64,000 nt of DNA from Candidatus Methanomethylophilaceae archaeon (GCA_017468935.1 JAFUHJ010000047.1:1-64000); one strand, 5' to 3'. Shown: positions 45,145 to 53,690, counted from the first letter of the stretch. Notes: generated from the letters alone by a model not told the origin. A program made the numbers and translations.

Positions 45145-45172
45145 GTGGGGTATATCCCCACCCTTTTTCTTT
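45145..45172 (+). terminator. Rho-independent-like terminator with embedded TATA element
   Basis: GTGGGG-tatat-CCCCAC (45145-45161) followed by CCTTTTTCTTT, a textbook hairpin and T-run right after the binding-protein gene. The loop TATAT is centred ~24 nt before ATG 45177, the spacing for a TATA box of a leaderless transcript, so the element may end one mRNA and start the next. Confidence 0.65.
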
Positions 45173-45176
45173 GTAT

Positions 45177-45626
45177 ATGAACAAGCCTAATCTAACCATA
45201 GTCGCCGTGGGAGTCATCTTGTTGATGGTCATGTCGGTCATCAGTTTCATGGTATACGACGCCATGTCCCAGAAGAATCCGTATTACATCTCTCAGGAAT
45301 TCGAGGTGGAAGGGATGGTCGGAGGAGAGCATGTTACAGGTATCTGTGTTTCGGAATGGAACAATCATTCAGGTGCCGGAGATATAATTCGGTACCCTAT
45401 CGAGTTGAAAGGACTAGGGTCAGTTGATTTCGAATTCTACATCTATTTCGACGATTCGGGAAAGCCTTCGGACAGTCTTTACAAATATGATGAGTCAAAG
45501 GACAGATGGGTCGGAACCGAGTCTTCTAAAACAGTTTCTTTTCAGGTTATCGATTCGAAGAAGATCGATAATGCTGAGATAACAACAGAGGAAGCAACGT
45601 TATTCCTTAAGGAGGTAGTGAGTTGA
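45177..45626 (+). CDS. Membrane-anchored extracellular protein in the importer cluster
   Basis: 149 residues: one N-terminal helix (LTIVAVGVILLMVMSVISFMVY) and an outside domain with no family I recognise (EFEVEGMVGGEHVTGICVSEW...). ATG 45177 begins MNKPNLT; a TTG two codons earlier lies in the terminator T-run. It is placed between binding protein and permease, and the TTG start of the permease overlaps its stop, so it is probably an accessory of the importer. It shares layout with the protein at 41856. Confidence 0.65.
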   Translation: MNKPNLTIVAVGVILLMVMSVISFMVYDAMSQKNPYYISQEFEVEGMVGGEHVTGICVSEWNNHSGAGDIIRYPIELKGLGSVDFEFYIYFDDSGKPSDSLYKYDESKDRWVGTESSKTVSFQVIDSKKIDNAEITTEEATLFLKEVVS

Positions 45627-46777
45627 AGAAACTACATACAAGCGGAATACGTCGTAGTTTGGAGCAGACCAACATAAGGCTGCACGATATGAGGCATCAC
45701 GCACGTGAGAAGAATTACGAGGGGATGACCGAGGAAGAGGTCACAATCGCCCAGTATAAGGCTCACCGCTGGTCCAAGCTCATTTTCGTCTTCATCCTTC
45801 TCGCTGTCTTCATAATTCTTGCAGGAGCGGAGTTGGCGGTCGGAGACTACGACATAGACCTATGGAGCGTGTACTCTATCCTTATAGACCACATATTCCT
45901 GGGTAAACCCATCGAGACGTTAGAACAGACTGTGGTCTGGGAGTTCCGTACGCCCCGTGTTCTGACCGCGATAGCGGTCGGAATCGGACTGGCCATGGCG
46001 GGAGCAGGAATGCAGAGTATGATGAAGAACCCTCTTGCAGACCCCTATACTACCGGTATCTCATCCGGAGCCGCTCTGGGAGCAACCCTCGCGATGACTC
46101 TCGGATTCACGTTGATCAGCGGTACGTATGGAACGATCATCAATGCATTCGTGTTCGCATTGATCCCATCGCTCTTTATCATCGCCCTGTCCAAGTACAG
46201 GAAGCCCTCGCCTGCGATGATTATCCTGAGCGGTATCGCTCTGATGTACGTCTTCAACGCGGCACAGTCCTATCTGATGCTGGTCGCGGATCCGAACGCA
46301 ACATCGGCAGTCTACGCATGGACCGTCGGATCCATCGACGGAACCGACTGGGGAGACATGCCCTTCATGTGGGCCGTGGTCATCCTGGGAGCGATCATCA
46401 TGATGTATCTCTCCCGTATCCTGAATGCGATGAACTCCGGAGATTCGTACGCTAAGAGTCTCGGAATCAACACGGACCGTACCAGGGTCATCATCCTGCT
46501 CTCCGTATCGATTCTCGCAGCTGGTATCGTATCCTTCACCGGAATCATCGGTTTCGTCGGATTGGTGGCACCTCACATAGCACGTATCCTGATAGGTGCA
46601 GACAACAGGATCCTCATCCCGCTGTCCGCATTGGTCGGTGCCTGCTTGATGATGGTTGCGGACCTGTTCATACAGGCGGTCCTGAGCTTCTCCATGCCGG
46701 TCGGACTTATTACCTCATTGATCGGTGGTCCGATTTTCATGATCATGATTATCAGACAGAAGAACGAGGTGTGGTGA
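45623..46777 (+). CDS. FecCD/BtuC-family ABC importer permease
   Basis: 384-residue type II importer permease for iron-siderophores or cobalamin. An unusually long cytoplasmic N-terminal part (~60 residues, basic with acidic patches) precedes about ten helices. Family motifs include FRTPRVLTAIAVGIGLAMAGAGMQSMMKNPLADPYTTGISSGAALGA split across ~110-155, and GFVGLVAPHIARILIGADNR near the end. The TTG start 45623 is backed by GGAGGT 6 nt upstream and overlaps the previous stop. Confidence 0.92.
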   Translation: MKKLHTSGIRRSLEQTNIRLHDMRHHAREKNYEGMTEEEVTIAQYKAHRWSKLIFVFILLAVFIILAGAELAVGDYDIDLWSVYSILIDHIFLGKPIETLEQTVVWEFRTPRVLTAIAVGIGLAMAGAGMQSMMKNPLADPYTTGISSGAALGATLAMTLGFTLISGTYGTIINAFVFALIPSLFIIALSKYRKPSPAMIILSGIALMYVFNAAQSYLMLVADPNATSAVYAWTVGSIDGTDWGDMPFMWAVVILGAIIMMYLSRILNAMNSGDSYAKSLGINTDRTRVIILLSVSILAAGIVSFTGIIGFVGLVAPHIARILIGADNRILIPLSALVGACLMMVADLFIQAVLSFSMPVGLITSLIGGPIFMIMIIRQKNEVW

Positions 46778-46778
46778 C

Positions 46779-47567
46779 ATGGTAGTGGAAATAAAGGCAA
46801 CGGATCTCGGAGTCAGCTATGGAGAGTTCAGGGTCTGGCAGGGAATCAACCTAAAGTTCGACGAACCCGGTCTCATCAGTATCCTGGGACCCAACGGGGT
46901 CGGAAAATCGACCTTCATGTACTGTATCAACAAGATCCTGATCCCCACTGAGGGAAATGTCACCATCGACGGAACGGATGTCAACGACCTGTCGTTCAAG
47001 GACATCGCTCTGAAGGTGGCATATGTCCCCCAGGCTTCCAACGAGACGTTCGCGATGACCGTCATGGACACAGTCCTCATGGGAAGGTATCCCCACTCGG
47101 GATTCAACACGTCCGCGGAGGACCTGCAGATCGCAGCAGAGTGTCTGAAGATCATGAAGATATCCCATCTGGCGATGAGGAACTTCAACGAGCTGTCCGC
47201 AGGACAGCACCAGAAGGTCATGATCGCCCGCGGTCTCGCCCAGCAGCCGGACCTGCTGATGCTGGATGAGCCCACATCGAATCTGGATGTCTACAACCAG
47301 ATGCACGTGATGAGGATGCTCTCGAAGGTCGCCAAGGAGAGAGGAATCGTCATCCTCACAATCTGTCACGATCTGAACGTCGCTTCGAAGTATTCCGACC
47401 GTGTGGTCATCTTCTCCAAAGGAGAGGTCTACTGCGACGGAACGCCTCAGGAGGCGATCACAGCCGAGAACATCACCAAGGTCTACGGTGTGAAAGCCGG
47501 TATCACCGAAGTGGACGGACGTCCGTACGTCCTATTCTACGACGGTGGGGACGAGCAGTTCCAATGA
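46779..47567 (+). CDS. ABC importer ATPase, FecE/BtuD family
   Basis: 262-residue ATPase: Walker A GPNGVGKST (~38-46), signature LSAGQHQKVMIARGLAQ, Walker B LLMLDEPTSNLD and switch His in ICHDLNVA. YVPQASNETFAMTVMDTVLMGRYPH is typical of iron-siderophore/cobalamin ATPases. It starts 1 nt after the permease stop and completes the importer. A UUCG-capped hairpin terminator follows. Confidence 0.94.
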   Translation: MVVEIKATDLGVSYGEFRVWQGINLKFDEPGLISILGPNGVGKSTFMYCINKILIPTEGNVTIDGTDVNDLSFKDIALKVAYVPQASNETFAMTVMDTVLMGRYPHSGFNTSAEDLQIAAECLKIMKISHLAMRNFNELSAGQHQKVMIARGLAQQPDLLMLDEPTSNLDVYNQMHVMRMLSKVAKERGIVILTICHDLNVASKYSDRVVIFSKGEVYCDGTPQEAITAENITKVYGVKAGITEVDGRPYVLFYDGGDEQFQ

Positions 47568-47574
47568 TCAAAAC

Positions 47575-47603
47575 GCGGGTGCCTTCGGGCATCCGCATCT
47601 TTA
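47575..47603 (+). terminator. Hairpin terminator with TTCG tetraloop
   Basis: GCGGGTGCC-ttcg-GGCATCCGC (47575-47596), a 9-bp stem with one G-U pair, followed by ATCTTTATC. It closes the importer operon. Confidence 0.7.
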
Positions 47604-47638
47604 TCTGATCGCATCCAAGTGAATAACTTTTCAGCTTA

Positions 47639-47700
47639 GTTATGTCGTCATAACATACGTTTTTCCTGTTGTTATGCATTTTTTCAAAACAGAATAACAC
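47639..47700 (+). promoter_or_regulatory. Inverted repeats upstream of the first MATE exporter
   Basis: GTTATG-tcgt-CATAAC (47639-47654) is a perfect 6-bp-arm repeat. A wider GTTAT...ATAAC pair flanks GCATTTTTTCAAAACAGA (~47671-47698). TGTTTATCA (~47701) is a possible TATA element for the gene at 47734. A TTTTTCAAAA core recurs in the repeat before the second MATE gene at 53.7 kb. Confidence 0.4.
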
Positions 47701-47733
47701 TGTTTATCATTGTGTACAGATTCATCCTATTCG

Positions 47734-49134
47734 ATGCACCATATCCACCCGACATCATCATCTGAGAGTGTAGATGTCCTTCTAGGGAATCCGAAGAAGG
47801 CCATCCGCTACATGGTGATCCCGGTGTTCGTCGCATTGTTGGTCGCACAGCTGAACAACTTCGTCGATAACATATGGTGTTCGAGCCTGGGTGTGGAGGC
47901 CGTATCCGCCGTCTCGCTCGTATCCACTCTGTACTTCTTCTTCCCGAGCACCGGGGCGGGAATAGGGGTGGGACTGAACGTGACGATCTCCAATCTTCTA
48001 GGGGCGGGAGACAGGGAGAGCGCCGGCGACCGCGCCACCCAGGTATTCGCCTTGACGGCCCTGGTATCGGTAGCGATAATCCCACTGCTGTTCTTCAGCA
48101 TGGATGCCTTGATAGACCTCATCGGTGGGACGGAGATCAAGGACCTCTGCAGGGAGTATCTGATACCGCTGTATCTTCTGTGTCCTTTTCTGATCCTCAG
48201 CAATGTCCTGTCAGGCATGCTCAGGGGAGAGGGTGCAGCTCATAAGTCCACAGCGATCAACATCCTCACCGCCGTTACGAACATCATCCTCGACCCGATC
48301 TTCATTTTCGGATTCGATATGGGTGTGGCTGGGGCATCATGGGCCACTATGCTCTCATCGTTGGTGGCTGTGATCGTGGGATTGAGATACTATTACACCG
48401 GAAGGACATACGTCAACCTGAGGTTCAAGGGTATGAGGTTCAAGGGATCCAGTATCTGGGATGTCATGTACGTAGGGATTCCTCAGATACTCGAGAACAA
48501 TGTCCATTCCCTGGCGAACCTCCTTCTCATGTCCCTGATCATCGGCTGCGGAGGGGCGCTGGGACTGACACTTTACAACGTCCCCTGGAAGACGGTACAT
48601 CTCCTGATGGTCCCCGCCATGGCCGTCGCGATCGCGATGGTGCCTGTACTTTCAGCCGCCAGGGGTCAGAGGAACGCAGAGAAGCTGATGGAGGGGTATA
48701 TCTATGCTTTCAAGCTGTGTCTGGGGTTGGGCCTGGCCGCGATGCTTGTCACTTTCGTCTTCGGCGATCTGTGGATGCTGCTTTTCAGCTATACCGGGGA
48801 TATGGTACAGTACCATGACGAATTGGTCAGGATCCTTTGGATATACATACCGTTCATGGTCTTCTACGGATTGATCACGTTCGGTTCATCACTGCTTAGT
48901 GCTCTGAGGAAGAGTCAGATATCCGCTGCAACCATCATCCTCCGGCAGGCGATATTCATAGGCATCATCTGGATCTGTACCATGCACGATATGGAGTGGG
49001 TGTACTGGGGAGTCACAGTATCGGAGATAATCGGTGGCATACTGATGGTCATAATTTCCTATTCGGAGTTCAAGGTCGTATATCGTGCGCTGAAATGCCC
49101 TATTCATAACCCTGCATGTAACATGGATGAATAA
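47734..49134 (+). CDS. MATE-family multidrug exporter (copy 1)
   Basis: 466-residue cation-coupled MOP/MATE transporter with twelve helices in two similar halves. GNPKKAIRYMVIPVFVALLVAQLNNFVDNIW opens helix 1, and LSGMLRGEGAAHKSTAINILTAVTNIILDPIFIFGFDMGVAGASWAT is the family signature (~165-210). ATG 47734 is chosen; a GTG at 47710 would add eight residues. It is paralogous to the gene at 53746 (G-x-P-K-x-AIR...NxFVD start). It ends in TAA. Substrate unknown. Confidence 0.93.
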   Translation: MHHIHPTSSSESVDVLLGNPKKAIRYMVIPVFVALLVAQLNNFVDNIWCSSLGVEAVSAVSLVSTLYFFFPSTGAGIGVGLNVTISNLLGAGDRESAGDRATQVFALTALVSVAIIPLLFFSMDALIDLIGGTEIKDLCREYLIPLYLLCPFLILSNVLSGMLRGEGAAHKSTAINILTAVTNIILDPIFIFGFDMGVAGASWATMLSSLVAVIVGLRYYYTGRTYVNLRFKGMRFKGSSIWDVMYVGIPQILENNVHSLANLLLMSLIIGCGGALGLTLYNVPWKTVHLLMVPAMAVAIAMVPVLSAARGQRNAEKLMEGYIYAFKLCLGLGLAAMLVTFVFGDLWMLLFSYTGDMVQYHDELVRILWIYIPFMVFYGLITFGSSLLSALRKSQISAATIILRQAIFIGIIWICTMHDMEWVYWGVTVSEIIGGILMVIISYSEFKVVYRALKCPIHNPACNMDE

Positions 49135-49199
49135 TCCAAGGTTTTTATAGTGACCTTTTTTTAGCCGAATCCGCCATCCGTTTGATCAGAGGTATCACA

Positions 49200-50009
49200 A
49201 TGAGCAAGAAATGCAAATGCGATGAAGAATGCGATTGCGAATGCTGCAACGACAGCGGTTCCGACTGCTGTGACGGATGCACATGCGAATGCTGCAAGAA
49301 CAAGCCTCCGATGATCGGAGACGACGCACCCTCATTCGTTGCCAACACAACGCAGGGAGAGATCAACTTCCCCGGGGACTTCAAGGGAAAATGGATCATC
49401 CTGTTCTCACACCCTGCCGATTTCACACCCGTATGTACCACTGAGTTCATGACCTTCGGATATATGATGAAGGAGTTCGAGGACCTCAACGTCCAGCTCG
49501 TAGGATTATCAGTGGATTCCATCTACGCCCACATCGCCTGGCTCAGGAAGATCCAGGACATCGACTGGAACGGAATGAAGAACATCGAGGTAACATTCCC
49601 TCTGATCGAGGACATCAAGATGGATGTCGCCAAGAAGTACGGAATGATCCAGCCACACGTATCCACCACACAGGCCGTCAGGGCCGTGTTCTTCATCGAC
49701 CCTGCCGGAAAGATCAGGGCCATGATCTACTACCCCCAGTCCCTCGGAAGGAACTTCGATGAGATCAAGAGGGTCATCCTCGCGCTGCAGAAGGCGGATG
49801 CGGACAACGTCGCTACCCCCGCCAACTGGAGACCCGGCGATGATGTCATCCTGCCTGCGCCCGGTTCCTGCGGTACCGCAAAGGACAGGGTCGAGACCAA
49901 GGAGGCGGACAAGATCTGCTACGACTGGTTCCTCTGCTTCAAGAAGGATAAGCCCTCCAAGGCGAAGAAGGCTCCTGTCAAGAAGGCCCCTGTCAAGAAG
50001 AAGGCATGA
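49200..50009 (+). CDS. Peroxiredoxin with cysteine-rich N-terminal extension
   Basis: 269 residues. Residues 36-235 are a Prx6-type archaeal peroxiredoxin with peroxidatic Cys79 in PVCTTEF and the C-terminal WRPGDDVILP segment; extra cysteines follow (SCGT, ICYDWFLC). The first 33 residues hold 12 cysteines in CxC and CC pairs (C5, 7, 11, 13, 15, 16, 23, 24, 27, 29, 31, 32) with many acids, like a metallothionein. The tail is Lys/Ala/Pro (KKAPVKKAPVKKKA). ATG 49200 has AGAGGT 7 nt upstream. It reduces peroxides; the extension could bind metal. Confidence 0.92.
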   Translation: MSKKCKCDEECDCECCNDSGSDCCDGCTCECCKNKPPMIGDDAPSFVANTTQGEINFPGDFKGKWIILFSHPADFTPVCTTEFMTFGYMMKEFEDLNVQLVGLSVDSIYAHIAWLRKIQDIDWNGMKNIEVTFPLIEDIKMDVAKKYGMIQPHVSTTQAVRAVFFIDPAGKIRAMIYYPQSLGRNFDEIKRVILALQKADADNVATPANWRPGDDVILPAPGSCGTAKDRVETKEADKICYDWFLCFKKDKPSKAKKAPVKKAPVKKKA

Positions 50010-50016
50010 TCCAAAC

Positions 50017-50048
50017 CCGGGACGGGAACCCCGTCCCGGCTATTTTTT
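50017..50048 (+). terminator. Rho-independent-like terminator after the peroxiredoxin gene
   Basis: CCGGGACGG-gaacc-CCGTCCCGG (50017-50039), a perfect 9-bp stem, followed by CTATTTTTTCC. Confidence 0.8.
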
Positions 50049-50078
50049 CCCAGGTAACGCGTGAATGTTCCAGTTACC

Positions 50079-50130
50079 CTTATATCGGAGCCCGACGGTT
50101 ATCACATCGGATTCATTATCTAAGAATCCG
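50079..50130 (+). promoter_or_regulatory. TATA box and leader inverted repeat of the universal stress protein gene
   Basis: CTTATATC (50079-50086) predicts a start near 50110. The inverted repeat CGGATTC-attatctaa-GAATCCG (50108-50130) lies at that start and in the leader. It could be an operator, or a hairpin at the mRNA 5' end. GGTG lies ~6 nt before ATG 50142. Confidence 0.45.
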
Positions 50131-50141
50131 AAGGTGTTCCC

Positions 50142-50951
50142 ATGGGTTTTGAAAAGATTCTCGTTCCGGTCGATGGAAGTCCGCTCTCAGATGTTGCAAC
50201 AGAGGTAGCGATCAATTCAGCCAAGCTTTTCGGATCCAATCTCACCTTCCTGAATGTGGTGGATTTCTCATCGAACAGTAAGTTCGGCCACATCGAGAAC
50301 GTGGACGAGATACTGGAGCTCCAGACCGAGGGCCAGAAGGCTACGGACAGGGTGGGCGCCAAGGCCAAATCCGCAGGCATCCAGTACGAGACCAAGATCG
50401 TCCAGGGCATTCCCTGGGAGGTCATAACAAAACTCTCGAAGAGCTACGACCAGATCATCCTGGGGGTCACAGGCAAGGGAGGGATCGGAGGACGTATCGG
50501 GGAGACCGTGAAGAAGGTCCTGGATAACAGCAACTGTCCTGTTCTGACCATAAAATCCGGATCTAGGAGGATCGAGTACATCCTGTTCCCTGTAGCGAAC
50601 GTGAACGAGGCCGCGATCAGGGTGGCCGCAGAGACCGTGAAGCAGGTCGGCGGGAAGCTCACCATATTCGTCGTCAAGGCCGAGGGCATCGACGAGTACC
50701 CCCTCATGGAGGAGGTCGCAGCCAGATGCAGGGAGTACGGCATCGACGTGGAGACCAAGCTAGGAGAGGGCGTCCCAGCGGAGGCCATCGCCGCTCAGTC
50801 CGGCATGTACGACCTAGTCATCATGGGGACCATGAGCAAATGCGAGGGCAAGGTCCTTCACGACGGTGTGACGCAGAGCGTAATTCTGAATTCGGCATGC
50901 CCGGTGACGGTAGTCAGGGCCGAATGCAAGGACTGCTGGTGCTGGGACTGA
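50142..50951 (+). CDS. Tandem universal stress protein (UspA family)
   Basis: 269 residues with two Usp domains: FEKILVPVDGSPLSDVATEVAI starts the first, and RRIEYILFPVANVNEAAIRVA starts the second (~145). Nucleotide-binding loops GVTGKGGIGGRIGETVKKVL (domain 1) and MGTMSKCEGKVLHDGVTQSVI (domain 2) are visible; only the first keeps the full G-x2-G-x9-G pattern. The protein ends ECKDCWCWD, an unusual three-cysteine tail. It lies between the peroxiredoxin and the metal-efflux unit, in keeping with a stress role. Confidence 0.9.
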   Translation: MGFEKILVPVDGSPLSDVATEVAINSAKLFGSNLTFLNVVDFSSNSKFGHIENVDEILELQTEGQKATDRVGAKAKSAGIQYETKIVQGIPWEVITKLSKSYDQIILGVTGKGGIGGRIGETVKKVLDNSNCPVLTIKSGSRRIEYILFPVANVNEAAIRVAAETVKQVGGKLTIFVVKAEGIDEYPLMEEVAARCREYGIDVETKLGEGVPAEAIAAQSGMYDLVIMGTMSKCEGKVLHDGVTQSVILNSACPVTVVRAECKDCWCWD

Positions 50952-50958
50952 TTCCATT

Positions 50959-51327
50959 TCAGGCCTTGGGGCAGGTTATCTCCATCAGATCCTCAATCAT
51001 GTGATGGAGGTATCTGACCTCAGTGGAGTCCACAGCCTTGTAGTAGACCTCTTTGCCCTCGCGTCTGCTCTCTATAAGTCCGCTCTGTTTCAATGAACGG
51101 AGATGATGGGATACAGCAGGGCTGGACATGCCCATAATAGCGGAGATGTTGATCACACAGCCCTCGTAATGGCAAAGCAGCCAAAAGATGCGCATCCTGG
51201 TACCGTCGGCCATCTGCGCCAAAGCGCGTGAGACATTATCGAAGCCCTTTGTCGATGACAGCAGACGGTTGAATTCGTCCATATCCTTGATCGTCCCATG
51301 GTCGTGGGGCAGTGTGTTCTCCGTCAT
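50959..51327 (-). CDS. ArsR/SmtB-family metal-responsive repressor
   Basis: 122-residue winged-helix repressor. The recognition region ISAIMGMSSPAVSHHLRSLKQSGLIESRREGKEVYYKA (~65-102) is classical, and LLCHYEGCV provides cysteines in the helix used by CadC-type sensors. His and Asp near the N-terminus (LPHDHG) and C-terminal HH could add ligands. It diverges from the HMA/ATPase operon and probably represses it until Zn, Cd or Pb binds. Confidence 0.9.
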   Translation of the reverse strand: MTENTLPHDHGTIKDMDEFNRLLSSTKGFDNVSRALAQMADGTRMRIFWLLCHYEGCVINISAIMGMSSPAVSHHLRSLKQSGLIESRREGKEVYYKAVDSTEVRYLHHMIEDLMEITCPKA

Positions 51328-51363
51328 GGAAATCTATCTCTGATTCTCGAGGTATTGCCATTC

Positions 51364-51431
51364 TTATAATTAAGTATTCTTTTAATGGACATATGTTCCA
51401 ATACCTAGTATTATATATGTAGGCATACATA
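51364..51431. promoter_or_regulatory. Divergent promoter/operator of ArsR and the metal-efflux operon
   Basis: TTATAAT (~51366-51372) is a TATA candidate for the minus-strand arsR, and ATTATATATG (~51410-51419) for the plus strand. Overlapping the latter are two perfect inverted repeats, AATAC-cta-GTATT (51400-51412) and TATGTA-ggca-TACATA (51416-51431); GGACATATGTTCC (51387-51399) is a near-palindrome beside them. This is the expected place for ArsR-type dimers. Confidence 0.6.
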
Positions 51432-51474
51432 ACGATTAAACATACGCTTAATCGAAAGCGAAAAGGTGAATGAA

Positions 51475-51693
51475 ATGAAGAAGACTTACAAGATCGAAGT
51501 AGACTGTGCTAGCTGTGCAACCAAGATGGAAGATGCCGCGAAGAAGACCGAGGGCGTCAAGGATGCGACCATCAACTTCGTCATGCAGAAGATGTCCGTC
51601 GAGTTCGAGGACGGCGTCGATGTCAACGCTGTCATGAAGCAGGTGCTCAAGAACTGCAAGAAGGTCGAGAGCGACTGCGAGATCGAGATCTGA
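51475..51693 (+). CDS. Stand-alone HMA metal chaperone
   Basis: 72-residue heavy-metal-associated domain with the CxxC motif DCASCATK (residues ~12-15). ATG 51475 is used because GGTGA lies 6 nt upstream. It precedes by 33 nt a P-type ATPase that has no N-terminal HMA of its own, so this small protein probably supplies the missing domain in trans. Confidence 0.88.
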   Translation: MKKTYKIEVDCASCATKMEDAAKKTEGVKDATINFVMQKMSVEFEDGVDVNAVMKQVLKNCKKVESDCEIEI

Positions 51694-51726
51694 TTCCGTA
51701 CAAAAATACCCTGAAGGGGTGATACC

Positions 51727-53652
51727 TTGGTAAAACTCAAAAAGAAACAGAAGAAGATGCTGTACAGGATAATCATAGCAGCTGCGCTGACTATCTTCTT
51801 CGCCGTTAGCTCGGCAGTCGGACTCTTCAAGTTCGATGACCCAGATATGGAGAAGCTGTTCTATTTCATCTGCTATCTGGTCCCGTACATCATCATAGGA
51901 TACGACATATTGATAAAGGCCGCGAAAGGGATAGCCCACGGTCAGGCCATGGATGAGAACTTCCTCATGGCAATCGCGACCATCGGTGCTATGATCCTCG
52001 GTGTAACCTACACCGGAGATTACGACGAGGCTGTCGCTGTTATGATCTTCTATCAGATCGGTGAACTGTTCCAGTCCATCGCGGTCGACAGCAGCAGGCA
52101 GAGCATCCAAAAACTGATGGAGATCCGTCCCGATTCCGCTTTCATCGAGGAGAACGGAGAGCTCGTCGAGGTCGACCCGGAAGAGGTCCAGATCGGCACC
52201 GTCATCGTTGTCAGGCCCGGAGAGAGGATCCCGATCGACGGAACCATAGTAGACGGTACCTCGTCACTCAACACCTCAGCGCTCACCGGCGAGAGCATCC
52301 CTCGCGATGTCATAGTCGGCGATGAGGTCCTCAGCGGATCCATCAACCTCTCAGGAGTACTGAAAATCCAGACCTCCAAGGAGTTCGGCGAATCCACCGT
52401 ATCCAAGATCCTCGACATGGTCGAGAATGCAAGCAGCAGGAAATCCGAATCCGAGGCGTTCATCACCAGATTCGCCAAGGTATACACCCCGTTCGTCGTC
52501 GCTTCGGCACTTCTGCTATCTGTAGTCCCCACACTGCTCTTCTTCCTGGCGGACATCACTCTGCTGGATACCGAAGTGGAGGAGTGGATCTACCGTGCAC
52601 TGACCTTCCTGGTCATCAGCTGTCCCTGTGCCCTCGTCATTAGCATCCCCCTGGGATTCTTCGCAGGACTCGGAGGGGCCAGCAGAGAGGGGATCCTCGT
52701 CAAGGGATCCAACTATCTTGAGATGCTCTCCGATGTCGAGACCGTCGTCTTCGATAAGACCGGTACCCTTACCCAGGGAGTATTCGAGGTATCGGATGTC
52801 GTAACCAACCACATCCCCCGTGAAAGGCTCATCGAGCTTGCAGCGGCAGCGGAGTCGTCATCGCCCCATCCGATCGCGGCAAGCCTTGTACGTGCCCACG
52901 GAGCGGATATCGATCGTTCCAGAGTCACTGATATCGAGGATGTCGCCGGAAAGGGAGTGATCGCAAAGGTCGATGGTATCTCAGTGGCCGTAGGAAACAA
53001 GAGGCTAATGGAGATGCTCGATCTCCAGTTCGAGGAGGCTCCCGCCCATGGAACCACTGTCCATGTTGCAGTCGACGGCAAGTATGCAGGCTGCATAACC
53101 ATCTCGGATATCATCAAGCCAACGTCGCAACAGGCGATGAAGGACCTGAAGGCCGCTGGGATCAAGAAGACCGTCATGCTCACCGGTGACCAGGACTCCG
53201 TTGCCCAGAAGGTCGCCAAGGAGATCGGTCTGGACGAGGTCCACAGCCAGCTGCTTCCCGGAGACAAGCTGGAGCACCTTGAGAAGATAATCAAGGACAC
53301 CAACGGCAAGGTAGCATTCGTCGGAGACGGTATCAACGACGCACCCTCACTGGTCAGGTCCGATATCGGAATCACCATGGGTGCCATAGGGTCCGACGCT
53401 GCAATCGAAGCATCGGATGTCGTCATCATGGACGACGACCCGACCAAGGTCGCCACCGCGATGGGAATCTCACGCAAGTCGATGCTCATCATCCACGAGA
53501 ACATCGTGTTCACCCTGCTGATCAAGTTCCTGTTCCTGGGACTGTCCGCAGTCGGTATCGTCAACATGTGGCTGGCCATTATCGCGGATGTCGGTGTGAT
53601 GATCATAGCGGTCCTGAACTCGGCGCGTGCACTGAGGTACAGAAAGAAGTGA
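51727..53652 (+). CDS. zntA: P1B-type Zn2+/Cd2+/Pb2+-exporting ATPase
   Basis: 641 residues. TGES (~187-190), membrane CPC metal site (299-301), phosphorylated Asp343 in DKTGTLT, HP locus (SSPHPIAA) and GDGINDAP are intact. The last helices carry the ADVG segment (LAIIADVGVM) and an upstream Lys (LLIKFLFL), the Zn/Cd/Pb-class determinants as in ZntA; copper pumps differ here. There is no N-terminal HMA domain. The TTG start is supported by GGGGTGAT upstream. It effluxes divalent metals under the adjacent ArsR. Confidence 0.93.
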   Translation: MVKLKKKQKKMLYRIIIAAALTIFFAVSSAVGLFKFDDPDMEKLFYFICYLVPYIIIGYDILIKAAKGIAHGQAMDENFLMAIATIGAMILGVTYTGDYDEAVAVMIFYQIGELFQSIAVDSSRQSIQKLMEIRPDSAFIEENGELVEVDPEEVQIGTVIVVRPGERIPIDGTIVDGTSSLNTSALTGESIPRDVIVGDEVLSGSINLSGVLKIQTSKEFGESTVSKILDMVENASSRKSESEAFITRFAKVYTPFVVASALLLSVVPTLLFFLADITLLDTEVEEWIYRALTFLVISCPCALVISIPLGFFAGLGGASREGILVKGSNYLEMLSDVETVVFDKTGTLTQGVFEVSDVVTNHIPRERLIELAAAAESSSPHPIAASLVRAHGADIDRSRVTDIEDVAGKGVIAKVDGISVAVGNKRLMEMLDLQFEEAPAHGTTVHVAVDGKYAGCITISDIIKPTSQQAMKDLKAAGIKKTVMLTGDQDSVAQKVAKEIGLDEVHSQLLPGDKLEHLEKIIKDTNGKVAFVGDGINDAPSLVRSDIGITMGAIGSDAAIEASDVVIMDDDPTKVATAMGISRKSMLIIHENIVFTLLIKFLFLGLSAVGIVNMWLAIIADVGVMIIAVLNSARALRYRKK

Positions 53653-53660
53653 AACCAATT

Positions 53661-53678
53661 CCCCGGGTCCCCCCGGGG
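53661..53678 (+). terminator. GC-rich hairpin after the metal ATPase
   Basis: CCCCGGG-tccc-CCCGGGG (53661-53678), a perfect 7-bp stem, but the downstream sequence (TAATCATTAC) has no T-run, so termination strength is uncertain. Confidence 0.45.
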
Positions 53679-53690
53679 TAATCATTACTT

